A stretch of DNA of 64,000 bases from Methanolobus sp. (GCF_016278365.1 NZ_JADQBZ010000007.1:124001-188000); one strand, 5' to 3'. Positions 9,883 through 20,079 are shown, counted from the stretch's first letter. Made by a program: numbers and translations. The notes: generated by a model not told the origin, from the letters alone.

Positions 9883-12060
9883 ATGGCTGATGCTCAAACT
9901 GGAAACATGAAAAACAAAGAGCTTGAAAAAGCCAAATCAGAAGATGAAGCATTAAGTGTTCTACCAATAAACAAAGCGTCATTAGATGACGGAAACTTAT
10001 TTGACACTGTTATTGATACAGACGAAGAAAATCAGGAAGATGGAGAAAGTGAAGACATCTTAGAAGCGTCAAACCTTCTTGATAAATTAGCACAAATGAA
10101 AATATCCGAACAGAAACTCGAGGAAGGATTCAACTCCCTCATTATGAAAGGTTCGGTTGCCTCAGAAGCTGGAAAAACCTTGGATGAAGCCGGAATTCTT
10201 GTTCCCAGGCCAGAGAACACGCCTATTGAAGAAAAAGCGGATATATCATCCAAAGATGATGACTTTAATATCCTTCTCCCGAGATCACCTGGTTTCGGAC
10301 CGGCTAAACGAAGTTTTCCCGATATAAAAGTAAAAGAAGAGATTGCTGCTGAAAAGGATGAAGAGGCAAAATTAAAAGTAAGAAGTATTCTTGAAGAAAA
10401 ATCAAGGGAAGAGAAAATAGTAACAGTTGAGGGAAACAGAGCAGAAATCGAGATAGAAGCAGTAGAAGAAACTATCAAAGAAGAAAGAGTGGGATTCATT
10501 GATAAAGTAAAGAGTCTCTTTAAAAAGATAGAAGTAGAGATAGAACCTTATGACCCGCAACTTCATGGCTTTATTTCCGAATTCAGAGGTGTCGAGGGGT
10601 ATGAGGAAATAGAACGTTATTGGGTTAACGAACCCTATACTTTTATTGTCATCCTCTACAACGAAGAAACAAACCATCATCTGTATTATGTAGTAGAGCC
10701 CGAGCTTACAGATTTTGAGGAAGTATTCCTGAAAGAGATAAGGGACAGACTGCGTGATGTACTCCTGGTCGAGGAAATAGATGAAGATACATGCGACAAG
10801 GAAGCTGTTCTCGACTCCAAGATCTGGTCTATTATTCAGGACTATACCCTTGAGATAACTTCTCCGATGCTTGCCAAGATCTCCTATTACATCAAAAGGG
10901 ACTTCATCCGTTTTGGAAAGATCGACGCACTTATGTGCGACAATTCCATAGAAGATGTATCAGGCAACGGCCATGACATACCGATTTTCCTTTACCATCG
11001 GACTTATCAGAACATTCCGACCAACATAGTATATCCTGAGGACGAGCTCAATTCTTTTATCATCCAGATGGCTCAGAGAAGCGGCAAGCATATCTCAGTG
11101 GCTGAACCAATAGTAGACGCCACCATGCCTGACGGGTCAAGGATCCAGATGACATTGGGAACCTGTGTCACAGCTCATGGAAGTACTTTCACCATACGTA
11201 AATTCAGTGAAACACCAATCACACCTGTAGATCTCATTAAGTGGGGGACCTTTTCTGCAGAAGCTATGGCCTACCTGTGGCTATGTATTGAAAATAACAA
11301 GAGCCTGATATATGCCGGAGGCACCGCTTCAGGTAAGACCTCTTCACTTAACGCAGTATCACTCTTCATTCCAGAGAAGGCAAAAGTCATTACACTTGAG
11401 GATACGAGAGAACTCAAACTACCTCATCCCAACTGGATACCCAGCATGACAAGAGACTCGTTCACTGCTGATGAAAGGGGAGCTGTGGACATGTATGATC
11501 TCCTCAAAGCTGCACTGCGTCAGCGTCCGGAATACCTGCTTGTAGGCGAGGTAAGGGGAAAGGAAGCATTGACGCTTTTCCAGGCAATGTCCACAGGGCA
11601 CACGACATTCTCCACAATGCATGCAGATTCGGTAGCATCTGCCATTCACAGGCTTGAGAATCCGCCGATCAGCGTACCGCGTTCCATGATCCAGGCACTG
11701 GATATCATGAGCATCCAGTCCCAGACATACACCAAAGGAAAACGTGTGAGGAGAAACATCAAACTTGTTGAGATAATAGACATCGACCCTAACACAAGGA
11801 ACATCAGGACCAACGACATCTTTGTATGGGATTCCGAAACAGATGTCTTTGTCAGGACCGGCGAATCAAAGGCGCTCTTTGACATCAAAATGCGCCGTGG
11901 CTGGGGACAGGGCAGGATAGAAGAAGAGCTGTACTACCGCCAGAAGGTACTGGAATACATGGTCAATAACACTATCACTGACTTTAACGAGATATCAGGG
12001 ATCATCAATGCTTACCAGTCAAGACCCGAAAGGGTCCTGAAAAAATTACAGATAGTGTAG
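9883..12060 (+). CDS. Type II/IV secretion system ATPase (archaeal GspE/TadA-FlaI-like)
   Basis: The cytoplasmic ATPase powers assembly of a type IV pilus-like or secretion apparatus. The Walker A motif is AGGTASGKTSS near residue 480, with TLEDTREL (Asp box region) and LVGEVRGKEALTLFQAMSTGHT (Walker B and His box) after it. About 220 residues of charged, acidic, low-complexity sequence precede the conserved N-domain (from about FIDKVKSLFKKIEVEIEPYDPQLHGF). I favour ATG 9883 because AGGTGA sits just before it; the track's GTG at 9874 lies inside that site. The membrane platform gene follows 16 nt downstream. Confidence 0.9.
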   Translation: MADAQTGNMKNKELEKAKSEDEALSVLPINKASLDDGNLFDTVIDTDEENQEDGESEDILEASNLLDKLAQMKISEQKLEEGFNSLIMKGSVASEAGKTLDEAGILVPRPENTPIEEKADISSKDDDFNILLPRSPGFGPAKRSFPDIKVKEEIAAEKDEEAKLKVRSILEEKSREEKIVTVEGNRAEIEIEAVEETIKEERVGFIDKVKSLFKKIEVEIEPYDPQLHGFISEFRGVEGYEEIERYWVNEPYTFIVILYNEETNHHLYYVVEPELTDFEEVFLKEIRDRLRDVLLVEEIDEDTCDKEAVLDSKIWSIIQDYTLEITSPMLAKISYYIKRDFIRFGKIDALMCDNSIEDVSGNGHDIPIFLYHRTYQNIPTNIVYPEDELNSFIIQMAQRSGKHISVAEPIVDATMPDGSRIQMTLGTCVTAHGSTFTIRKFSETPITPVDLIKWGTFSAEAMAYLWLCIENNKSLIYAGGTASGKTSSLNAVSLFIPEKAKVITLEDTRELKLPHPNWIPSMTRDSFTADERGAVDMYDLLKAALRQRPEYLLVGEVRGKEALTLFQAMSTGHTTFSTMHADSVASAIHRLENPPISVPRSMIQALDIMSIQSQTYTKGKRVRRNIKLVEIIDIDPNTRNIRTNDIFVWDSETDVFVRTGESKALFDIKMRRGWGQGRIEEELYYRQKVLEYMVNNTITDFNEISGIINAYQSRPERVLKKLQIV

Positions 12061-12076
12061 ATACGGAGGTGAAAAA

Positions 12077-14254
12077 TTGACTGAAAAGGAGAAACCTTCT
12101 GAAACTACCATGCTGCAGCCGGAAGAAACTGAGCCGGAAATTGTCGAGAGTGCCCTGGAGCTCCCGGAGGATAAAGATGGACCATCCAGGACCTCAAAAG
12201 ACAAGAAAAGAAAGATAAAATTAGATATTACTCCGTACATCACAAAAGCTGGTGTTTACTACAAAGTTCTTAAGAAGGTACCATTTGTCCTGCTTGGCAC
12301 AAAGATCAAAGCCCGAAAGCAAAATTACGTGAATCTGCAAAAGCAGCTCAATCAAGCCCGTATACCCGTATCTCATGAGATGTATATCTCAAATGCCATA
12401 TTCTATTCCATACTGGCAGGCATATTCGGAGCTTTTTTGGGACTTTCCCTTACATATATAATAATAGAGCTTGTAGGGCTTCCCGATAAACTGACAAAGC
12501 TTACTTTCAGTCCAGGCATGGCTTTCCTTCTGTCATATAAAGAGATATTCGTCGCTTTCTTCATTACTATTGTTTTTATTGTGGGTCTCGGGGGACTGGT
12601 GTATAACATATTCATGCTATACCCGGGATTCCAGGCAGGCGAACGCAAATCCAAGATCGATATGCAGCTGCCCTATGCTGTGACATTCATGTATGCACTC
12701 AGTAAAGGAGGCATGAATATCCTGGATGTTTTCCGGGCTCTTGCAAAGTCAGAGGACACATATGGAGAGGCCTCAAAGGAAATAGATGCCATTGTAAGAG
12801 ATATGGATTACTTCGGGCATGACCTCAGGACCGCGCTTACAAATGCTTCAGAAACAACACCTTCGGATAGGTTCCAGGACCTGATATACAATCTTCTTAC
12901 TGTAATAGACAGTGGGGGTAACATACCCAACTATTTCCGCGACAAGTCAGAGCAGTACCTGATAAGATCAGAAGTTGACCAGAAGGGTTTCCTTGATACG
13001 CTTGCACTACTTGCAGAGTCATACGTGACAGCTTTTGTGGCAGGCCCCCTTTTTATAATAATTATGGGAGTTATGATGGCGGTCATGGGTTCCGGGACAA
13101 GCACTATGGTATATGCGATCATCTATGCCGTATTGCCTGTAGGCTCCCTGATGTTTGTTGTCATGATAAGCATCATCACCCCTACTGAAATGGGGGAGCC
13201 GAAGCTTCTTAACACACGCATGATACTTGATCATGGAATACCAGAAGTACCAGGATATCTGCTGCCTGAATACGATGAGAACGGGGAACCGATGGGAGAG
13301 ACACTGGAGAAAATCCGGGAAAGAGGCTATTTCGAATCATTCATTAAATCGAAGAAATCACTTGCTATAAAGAATATTATAAAGAATCCGCTTGCATCGA
13401 TGTTCCGTAATCCGCTTGCAACAATGGCGGTCACAGTCCCGCTGGCACTTCTTTTGGTAGGCGTGCCTCTGATGATGAATATTCACAGACTGACGACGCC
13501 TGCGCTTCTGGTGGATTTCATCGACGATAAGCTCGTGTTCGCAATACTGCTGGTAATAATACCACTGTCCATCTTCTTTGAGATCAAGAGCATGAAGAAA
13601 AAGAAGCTGGAAAGCAATTTCCCGGATTTCCTGAAGAAACTGGCAAGTACTAACGAAACAGGCATGACGCTGAGGGATTCTATCAAGCTCATGGCTAAAT
13701 CAGAAACTGATGCTCTCAGCCGTGAAGTGAAGAAGATATGGCATGATATGCTATGGGGGATCGAGATCAACGATTCGCTCGTAAGATTTGCCAACAGGCT
13801 CAGGACGCAGGTTATCACACGTTCACTATCCCTCATAACAAAAGCAAATGAATCCAGCGGTGATGTGGGAGAGGTACTGATCGTAGCAGCAAGGGATGCT
13901 GCTTCCGAGCAGGGGATGAGAAGAGAGCGTACTATGAGCATGATGATATACATAGTTATCATCTACATTTCCTTCCTTGTGTTCGTGGGTGTCATCTATG
14001 TAATTTCAACAACGTTCCTCACGGAGATGGCGTCAGCCGGGGAACAGATGGCCGCATCCGGGGGCCAGGGAGGCTTTCTCGGTAATTTCGACCTGAACGC
14101 ATACACACAGCTTTTCAAACATGCGGCTATCATTCAAGGACTGAGTTCTGGCCTTATGGCAGGGGCCATGGGTGAAGGTAGTGTCATGGCAGGCCTGAAG
14201 CACTCCACGATCATGATCATAATCGGTTACGTTATATTCACTCTGTTCATCTGA
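12077..14254 (+). CDS. Type II secretion system F-family (TadC/FlaJ-like) membrane platform protein
   Basis: The 725-aa integral membrane protein carries two GspF/TadC-like halves. The first has MQLPYAVTFMYALSKGGMNILDVFRAL (~195-220) and the second NFPDFLKKLASTNETGMTLRDSIKLMAKSE (~510-540), each followed by paired transmembrane helices. The N-terminal ~70 residues are charged and cytoplasmic. The start is UUG at 12077, well supported by GGAGGTG upstream. With the ATPase it forms the minimal motor-platform pair of an archaeal type IV pilus-like system; no pilin or prepilin peptidase gene is adjacent. Confidence 0.9.
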   Translation: MTEKEKPSETTMLQPEETEPEIVESALELPEDKDGPSRTSKDKKRKIKLDITPYITKAGVYYKVLKKVPFVLLGTKIKARKQNYVNLQKQLNQARIPVSHEMYISNAIFYSILAGIFGAFLGLSLTYIIIELVGLPDKLTKLTFSPGMAFLLSYKEIFVAFFITIVFIVGLGGLVYNIFMLYPGFQAGERKSKIDMQLPYAVTFMYALSKGGMNILDVFRALAKSEDTYGEASKEIDAIVRDMDYFGHDLRTALTNASETTPSDRFQDLIYNLLTVIDSGGNIPNYFRDKSEQYLIRSEVDQKGFLDTLALLAESYVTAFVAGPLFIIIMGVMMAVMGSGTSTMVYAIIYAVLPVGSLMFVVMISIITPTEMGEPKLLNTRMILDHGIPEVPGYLLPEYDENGEPMGETLEKIRERGYFESFIKSKKSLAIKNIIKNPLASMFRNPLATMAVTVPLALLLVGVPLMMNIHRLTTPALLVDFIDDKLVFAILLVIIPLSIFFEIKSMKKKKLESNFPDFLKKLASTNETGMTLRDSIKLMAKSETDALSREVKKIWHDMLWGIEINDSLVRFANRLRTQVITRSLSLITKANESSGDVGEVLIVAARDAASEQGMRRERTMSMMIYIVIIYISFLVFVGVIYVISTTFLTEMASAGEQMAASGGQGGFLGNFDLNAYTQLFKHAAIIQGLSSGLMAGAMGEGSVMAGLKHSTIMIIIGYVIFTLFI

Positions 14255-14293
14255 CAGACATATTAATGTAGACAGATAGACGGATAGAGTATA

Positions 14294-14938
14294 ATGAGAA
14301 TCGCTGGGATCGATGAAGCTGGAAAGGGGCCTGTGATAGGTCCCATGTGCGTTGGCGGAGTGCTTATGGAGGAGTCCAGGATTAACGTCCTGAAGAACCT
14401 GGGTGTGGCTGACTCAAAGAAACTGACTCCAAAAAAAAGGGAAATGCTTGCCCTCCAGATAGAAAAATATGCTCTTCAAGTCTTTGTTCTTGAGATCAGA
14501 CCTCAGCAGATAGATGAGCTGCGCAAGCTGATGACCATGAACGAGATAATGGTGCTTGCCTTTTCCAGAGTCCTCGAAGAACTGCATCCGGATGTTGCTT
14601 TTGTAGATGCCGCCGATGTGAGCGAGGAACGATTTGGGAAAAGACTCCTGCTTGAATATGAGAAAAAGTACGCTGAGAAAGCTGGCTGCATGTCAGTTAT
14701 ATCAAAGCATCAGGCTGATTGCATATACCCGATCGTTTCTGCTGCTTCCATTGTCGCAAAGGTACGCAGGGACAGCCTGATAGAAGAGCTCAAAAAAGAG
14801 ATAGGAGTGGACTTTGGCAGCGGTTATCCTTCAGACCCTAAGACTAAGAAGTTCCTGCAGGACTGGTTCCAGGAACATGGAGAATTGCCTGATATAGTAA
14901 GGCATTCCTGGAAAACGGCTGTGAATATCATGAAATGA
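14294..14938 (+). CDS. rnhB: Ribonuclease HII
   Basis: The 214-aa enzyme cleaves RNA in RNA-DNA hybrids, including single ribonucleotides and primers. It begins MRIAGIDEAGKGPVIGPM, with the first catalytic Asp and Glu in the DEAGKG motif. DSKKLTPKKRE, the FVDAADVS strand with a second Asp, and the Lys/His segment SKHQADCIYPIVSAASIVAKVRRD follow. The C-terminal GSGYPSDPKTKKFL is typical of archaeal RNase HII. Length is normal. It lies 39 nt after the platform gene, possibly as a read-through neighbour. Confidence 0.96.
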   Translation: MRIAGIDEAGKGPVIGPMCVGGVLMEESRINVLKNLGVADSKKLTPKKREMLALQIEKYALQVFVLEIRPQQIDELRKLMTMNEIMVLAFSRVLEELHPDVAFVDAADVSEERFGKRLLLEYEKKYAEKAGCMSVISKHQADCIYPIVSAASIVAKVRRDSLIEELKKEIGVDFGSGYPSDPKTKKFLQDWFQEHGELPDIVRHSWKTAVNIMK

Positions 14939-15019
14939 GAAGGTCTACTTTATCATGCCCGCTGTTGGAACCTAATTTGCGAACTTTAAAAAAGACTGAC
15001 TGTCAATAAGAACTAAAAA

Positions 15020-15047
15020 ATGTTGAAACGAAGTTTTAACTTCGTTT
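15020..15047 (-). terminator. Hairpin terminator overlapping the end of the surface protein gene
   Basis: AAACGAAG and CTTCGTTT pair perfectly (8 bp, 6-nt loop; arms 15026-15033 and 15040-15047). On the minus strand the stop codon of the 15036-17537 gene lies in the loop, and the hairpin is followed by CAACATTTTTTAG. It is suited to end that transcript and may also limit rightward read-through from rnhB. Confidence 0.65.
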
Positions 15048-17537
15048 CCTGTACAGAATATATGCACCTCCAAGCACTACCGAGATACTTCCCAGTATCA
15101 GAAGGATATTGCTTGAGATACTCTTGGTTGCTGCTACAGTTCCCGCTTCCTCATCGGCGATCAGGTCTGCACCGGTATCATCCACCGATCTCAGTGATGT
15201 GTCAATAACATCGTTATCAGATGTTCCAGAACTGATAGCAAACGGCGAGAAACCCGGAGTATGGCTTTCGAAGTACATGTACCTGTCATCTTCCCCGGCA
15301 ACAGTTGTCGGGACTGCATCCCACGAATCATCCGCATACCTGAAGAGTTTTACCAAATCAACATTGATCTCATTTTCTTCCAGCCAGGATTTCTCAACTC
15401 TGAAGCCAATCATCAGGTTCTCGACATTTTCCGGAGACACAAAGCCAACACTGCCAACCCATATGTTCATTTGCTGGTAAACTTTGCCGGGCGCATCGGT
15501 CTTTGCGAATGAGGACCTGCCCTTTAGCACTTCAACTATGGCCTGTATCTTTCCTGAGTTCTTCAAAGCATCGAACTGGATGGATGTGATGGCATTGCCC
15601 TCTTTTTCAAACTCATAATTTATGCGCGAGTCTACGTTAACGAAGATACCCTGAACTTCCTTTACCTGGATGTTCTCGTACTTCTCGCCGGTAGTGCCAC
15701 CGCCGCCACCACTGCTCCCGCCGCTTCTGACGGTAGAGGTAGAGGCTTGGGAGGGCTTCGGGCCAATCCAGAACTTGGTAGTGAACATCTGCAAGTTACC
15801 TGTATTGTCCTCAACATACAACGAAGCAGAATGCGCGCCATGGGCCAGTCCCGTGGCATTGTAAGAGGCGTATGAATCAGTGATACTTGCATTAGGACTG
15901 TCTGTGACCTCTATACCGTCAAACATGAGAACTATGGAGCTTCCGTTAATACCTGTCCGCACATCAGAGTAGTTGAAGCGGATATCCACAGATGTTGTAC
16001 CTTCTGCAAAAGCATGGTCATTAGAAGGTGTGACTCCAACCACAACAGGAGCGGTGCGGTCCACATTTATAACATGGTCAGATTCCATCGAAATGCTGTT
16101 CTTTGCAGTATCTGTTGCAACTGCTCTGAGAGTATAGTCCCCTTCCGCAATCTTTGAAAGATCGAGCTCCGCAATCCACGAACCATTTTCCAGGTGTCCA
16201 GTGGCCGTTTTCACAATCTTGGAGCCGGAAAGAAGTTCAACGCTGACAGCTGCTACATCTGCTGACGTGCCGGATTCGAAGACCTTAACTAACAGGTCAG
16301 AATTGGTGTACACGAGCTTACCATGATCAGATGTTCCTGAAACATTACTTATAACAACTACGGGAGCTGTGTTGTCAACGGCCACAGCCACTACTTCTGA
16401 TATCTCCTTACCAGAAGCATCCGTGCTGAGCAGATTCAAAGTATACATTCCACTTGGAAGGGGTTTTCCCTGCTGATCTGTTGCATTCCATTCAAATGTA
16501 TACATGCCCGAATCAAGATTCTCAGTGATGCTATTCTCAAGAACTGCAGCACCAGTGCTATCAGTTATTGAAAACTCAGCTGATACATAATCAATGCCAC
16601 TTATATTAACTTTTATGTCTACCGGATTGTTAACACTTATGGCTTTTACAGAACTTACTTGCAGGTATTCAGTGTTGCCTTCGACTATTACAGTCGTGCT
16701 TACTACGGGAGACCATGACATATGATCCTTTACTTTGAAGTCTATAGTATGGGTTCCCACTGACAGGTTTGAGCTGGAAAAGTTTGACTGGTTACTTAGC
16801 AGATTGTCAATGCTGGACCACCACTGATAACTAACGCTCTTCCCATCGGGGTCGATGCCTGTCCCACTGAATGTGATGTCCTCACCTGCTTTAGCAGGAT
16901 TGGGAGAGATAGAATCAATAGTAGCTACAGGAGGAGTATTTTTCAGGATGACCAGATTACCATAAACCCGGTCAGACCACTGACCTTCACTATCCACGGC
17001 CCTGAAGCTCATCGTATGATTGCCTACGGATAGACCACTCGTATATAAGGTCCTTCCTCTGCATTGTAAACCATCTAGGTCAGAGTACCATTCATGAGCT
17101 TGCTTTAATGGGATTGCAGTGTAATTGTAAACGTATATGCCAACTAGATCAACTTGCTCACGCTCAATTGCAGGATTCGGCCGGATAAAACTGATTGCAA
17201 CTACAGGACGTGTATCTGCCGAAATCAAATCAGTCCTTTTCAAGGAGTCCGATCCATTCGCATTGCTGACCGTCAGACTCACAGTGTAATTACCAGATGC
17301 CATATAGGTGTTTGCAGGATTCTGGAGATTGGATGTACTGCCATCACCAAAGTCCCACAACCATGATGTCGGCTCTCCGCTTGAGGTGTCAGTGAACCTG
17401 ACCTCAAGAGGAACTTTTCCGCTTACAGCATCCGAGTCAAAGGAAGCAACCGGAGCTGGAGTAATCTCAGAGGCATTCGCGATACCTATGCATAGAAATG
17501 ATACAATTACCACTAAAGCAACAAAGCTTATTTTCAT
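15036..17537 (-). CDS. Secreted PKD-domain and PGF-pre-PGF domain cell-surface protein
   Basis: The 833-aa exported protein has an N-terminal signal peptide (MKISFVALVVIVSFLCIGIANA). A PKD domain follows at ~35-105 (SWLWDFGDGSTSNLQNPANT), then more Ig-like repeats to ~590 and a Gly/Ser-rich linker (SGGSSGGGGGTTGE). The PGF-pre-PGF domain (~625-785) has VYQQMNIWVGSVGFVSPENVENLMIGFRV and ends ESHTPGFSPFAIS. A terminal helix with basic stop-transfer residues (YILYRKRS) anchors it. Role: likely adhesin or envelope protein. The gene at 53406 has the same C-terminal module. Confidence 0.85.
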   Translation of the reverse strand: MKISFVALVVIVSFLCIGIANASEITPAPVASFDSDAVSGKVPLEVRFTDTSSGEPTSWLWDFGDGSTSNLQNPANTYMASGNYTVSLTVSNANGSDSLKRTDLISADTRPVVAISFIRPNPAIEREQVDLVGIYVYNYTAIPLKQAHEWYSDLDGLQCRGRTLYTSGLSVGNHTMSFRAVDSEGQWSDRVYGNLVILKNTPPVATIDSISPNPAKAGEDITFSGTGIDPDGKSVSYQWWSSIDNLLSNQSNFSSSNLSVGTHTIDFKVKDHMSWSPVVSTTVIVEGNTEYLQVSSVKAISVNNPVDIKVNISGIDYVSAEFSITDSTGAAVLENSITENLDSGMYTFEWNATDQQGKPLPSGMYTLNLLSTDASGKEISEVVAVAVDNTAPVVVISNVSGTSDHGKLVYTNSDLLVKVFESGTSADVAAVSVELLSGSKIVKTATGHLENGSWIAELDLSKIAEGDYTLRAVATDTAKNSISMESDHVINVDRTAPVVVGVTPSNDHAFAEGTTSVDIRFNYSDVRTGINGSSIVLMFDGIEVTDSPNASITDSYASYNATGLAHGAHSASLYVEDNTGNLQMFTTKFWIGPKPSQASTSTVRSGGSSGGGGGTTGEKYENIQVKEVQGIFVNVDSRINYEFEKEGNAITSIQFDALKNSGKIQAIVEVLKGRSSFAKTDAPGKVYQQMNIWVGSVGFVSPENVENLMIGFRVEKSWLEENEINVDLVKLFRYADDSWDAVPTTVAGEDDRYMYFESHTPGFSPFAISSGTSDNDVIDTSLRSVDDTGADLIADEEAGTVAATKSISSNILLILGSISVVLGGAYILYRKRS

Positions 17538-17776
17538 TTAATACCACCACTCAAATGAAATAAGGACAAATGTTAGATAAAAATGTTAGGAAACATTGTT
17601 ACTTAAAATGAGTAAGTATTAATTAATGGATAAAAGTAAGTAAAAAGTTTAAATTTAATACTATGCATTTTTATTAAGATTCAAATCAAAGGCTCAAGAA
17701 GAACAAAGAAGTATGAGTAAAGGAATTACCTATCGATACTTCTTGTTATTCAAAGAATAGTCCAAAGTACAGCCAT

Positions 17777-18472
17777 TCAACGGTTAGAGATATACTCCAC
17801 CATCGACCTGAACACCTTCAATCCGTCAGAAGAGCCCAGCACTTCCTCGGATGCACGTTCGGGGTGTGGCATCATTCCAAGCACGTTCTTCCTTTGGCTT
17901 ACTATGCCCGCGATGTTCTCTCTGGAGCCGTTGGGATTTGCTTCGTCGGTGGCATTACCGTTTTTGTCCACATACCTGAATACTACCTGATCATTCCTCT
18001 CCAATGATGCGAGGGTCGGCTCGTCAGCATAATAGTTACCTTCCATGTGGGCTATAGGGATACTGAGAGTTTCTCCTTTCCTGAACATGGATGTGAAGGG
18101 CGTGTCGGTGGTCTCGACCCTCAGGTAGGTGGCCTCGCACCTGAATTTGGGGTAATTGTTGGTTGTGAGCGCACCGGAAAGCAGGCCGGACTCGGTAAGC
18201 ACCTGGAAACCGTTGCATATACCAATAACGGGTTTTCCTGCATCTGCCTGTTTCTTGACGGAATTCATTATCGGGGTTCGTGCGGCTATTGCGCCAGCCC
18301 GGAGGTAGTCACCATAGGAGAAGCCTCCCGGTATCACGATACCATCGAAACGGTCAAGGTTCTCTTCCTTGTACCACACTAACTCAGCATCGACACCCAG
18401 TACGTCCTTAAGGACATGTATAATATCAAGATCACAATTGCTTCCCCCAAACTGGACAACAGCAATGCTCAT
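17777..18472 (-). CDS. purQ: Phosphoribosylformylglycinamidine synthase, glutaminase subunit PurQ
   Basis: The 231-aa class I glutamine amidotransferase supplies ammonia for the FGAM step of purine synthesis. It starts [16 protein letters not shown]. The nucleophile is in [15 protein letters not shown] (~85-100) and the His/Glu pair in [15 protein letters not shown] near the C-terminus. It overlaps purS by 4 nt (ATGA) and is translationally coupled to it. PurL, the synthase subunit, is not in the window. Confidence 0.96.
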   Translation of the reverse strand: MSIAVVQFGGSNCDLDIIHVLKDVLGVDAELVWYKEENLDRFDGIVIPGGFSYGDYLRAGAIAARTPIMNSVKKQADAGKPVIGICNGFQVLTESGLLSGALTTNNYPKFRCEATYLRVETTDTPFTSMFRKGETLSIPIAHMEGNYYADEPTLASLERNDQVVFRYVDKNGNATDEANPNGSRENIAGIVSQRKNVLGMMPHPERASEEVLGSSDGLKVFRSMVEYISNR

Positions 18473-18720
18473 TCTATTTCCCTCAGGGATACGGAATAAT
18501 TATGGATGATCGGGTTAGCTATCAGTTTCTGGCACATCTCTTCTACATTTTCCCTTGCACTGTGTATGTCATCCGCTTTCAGGACAATGGTATATTTCTT
18601 TGCGGTCCTGACACTGTCGGCCTCATAACCAAGGTGCTCAAGAGCCCTTTTGACAGTCGTGCCTTCCGGATCGAGCATACCGGCCTTAAGTTCAATAATT
18701 ACTTCAGCTTGATACTGCAT
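18469..18720 (-). CDS. purS: Phosphoribosylformylglycinamidine synthase subunit PurS
   Basis: The 83-aa small subunit bridges PurL and PurQ. The sequence [39 protein letters not shown]... matches the PurS pattern: LDPxG, then GYEAxxVRxxKxY, and an alternating beta/alpha plan. It directly precedes and overlaps purQ, which confirms the call. Length is normal for the family. Confidence 0.95.
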   Translation of the reverse strand: MQYQAEVIIELKAGMLDPEGTTVKRALEHLGYEADSVRTAKKYTIVLKADDIHSARENVEEMCQKLIANPIIHNYSVSLREIE

Positions 18721-18821
18721 CTTCTATCCTCAGCTCTCTTATTAAATGGATAATAGTGATATCAGGCTTTAATGCAGCACTTGATATTATAATCTTTGCT
18801 CCGGGAACATGGGCCTATACC

Positions 18822-19409
18822 TTATGCAAGTGACTGCTTTGCATGCAACAGGCGCTGTACGACAGTCACATGAGTGAGCACCACAATGACCACGATAGCC
18901 AGACCCAGCATTCCGGTAAGGGCTCCTGCCACAAGCACCAGCAACCTTTCCGGTCTTTCAGCTATCCCTACGTCCATTTCCTTTGCCCCCGCTGCCTCTG
19001 CCCGGGAGCGTGTATAACTTACAAGGTAGGAGCCGATAATTGCTATTACTGCCCATAGCCACATTGGAATGGAAAGGAAATCTACCTGAGTGATATTTCC
19101 TGATATCAGGCCATAGATAATGCCCGCAAATATCAGGGCATCAGCATACCTGTCACAAACGGAATCAAGCACTGCCCCAAAAGCAGTAGTAAGGCCATTA
19201 GCCCTTGCAACTGCCCCATCGAAAATATCAAAGAGCCCGCTCAGAAGGATAGTGAGAGCCCCCAGTATCAGAAAACCCCTGGCGAACTGGAGTGCAGCAA
19301 TAACACTAACAAGTAACCCGATAATAGTTAACGCGTTCGGTGATAGAGGTATATTTCTTGCCAGAGGCAGGAACCAGTTCCTGATATTGTCTTTTAGTGC
19401 TCCCAACAT
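18822..19409 (-). CDS. CDP-alcohol phosphatidyltransferase, probably archaetidylinositol phosphate synthase
   Basis: The 195-aa membrane enzyme has the CDP-alcohol transferase motif DxxDGxxARx8GxxxDxxxD, seen as FDIFDGAVARANGLTTAFGA followed by VLDSVCDRYADA (~60-95). Several transmembrane helices surround it. In archaea this family member typically joins CDP-archaeol with inositol-1-phosphate to give archaetidylinositol phosphate. The alcohol substrate is inferred from the family, not visible in the sequence. It lies ~100 nt downstream of purS-purQ's promoter region on the same strand. Confidence 0.78.
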   Translation of the reverse strand: MLGALKDNIRNWFLPLARNIPLSPNALTIIGLLVSVIAALQFARGFLILGALTILLSGLFDIFDGAVARANGLTTAFGAVLDSVCDRYADALIFAGIIYGLISGNITQVDFLSIPMWLWAVIAIIGSYLVSYTRSRAEAAGAKEMDVGIAERPERLLVLVAGALTGMLGLAIVVIVVLTHVTVVQRLLHAKQSLA

Positions 19410-19657
19410 AGTATGTCCATCCTGTTATCTCATATCCCAACTCATTTTGTTTTATTTGTATTTATCCATCTGCCTGTTTCTGTCTTTGTACAAAGGGAAT
19501 ACTCATCATAATTATGGTGATTATACAAAAGAAGGTAGATATCATTATATACTTGATTGTCAAACCACCAATTGTACTATAGAAAACAGGACCCATCTTT
19601 TCCTTAGTTATGGAGTCATGTCGGAAATAACCATAATCCGGGCAGAGGCAATAACAA

Positions 19658-20041
19658 ATGAAGACCGAACGCAAGATCATTGTATCAGAGAATGGAAAAC
19701 TCGTTCTGAAGAAAATCACTCTGGCATGCAGGGATACCAGTGGAAAGAATCTCTATCTCCTTGAATCAAACAAAAAAGGCGAAAAAAAGGAAAGTCTTTA
19801 CGAGCGTATCGAGAATAATTTCCTGAGAATCGGTTTGCTTAAAAAAGTAGATATGTCGACACTAAACAATGAAGAGATTAACCGGCTTATCTATAAGAAA
19901 CATGAAAAGGAGGATAGGTTCCTCAAAGCTGGCGAAAAGCGCGGCTTCAACTTTGATGTTGATATGGACCCGGAAGATATCCTGAAGTTCTATGTCTCCC
20001 TCACACCCGAAGAAAGGATCGAACTTAACTGCAAGCCTTGA
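19658..20041 (+). CDS. Conserved archaeal hypothetical protein (DUF5788-like)
   Basis: The 127-aa soluble, charged protein contains GEKRGFNFDVDMDPEDILKF and YVSLTPEERIELN near its C-terminus. This resembles the archaeal DUF5788 family as I remember it; that is unverified. There are no membrane segments, Cys clusters or catalytic motifs. It stands alone between a divergent phospholipid-synthesis gene and the asparagine synthase fusion, and is closed by a palindromic hairpin. Function unknown. Confidence 0.65.
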   Translation: MKTERKIIVSENGKLVLKKITLACRDTSGKNLYLLESNKKGEKKESLYERIENNFLRIGLLKKVDMSTLNNEEINRLIYKKHEKEDRFLKAGEKRGFNFDVDMDPEDILKFYVSLTPEERIELNCKP

Positions 20042-20063
20042 ACTTTAAAACAGGGGTTGACCG

Positions 20064-20079
20064 GGATTTGATCAAATCC
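20064..20079 (+). terminator. Palindromic hairpin after the DUF5788-like gene
   Basis: GGATTTGATCAAATCC is a perfect 16-bp palindrome 23 nt after the stop codon, followed by tagtttcatttatttg. It is probably a transcript end. A protein-binding palindrome is an alternative. Confidence 0.45.
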
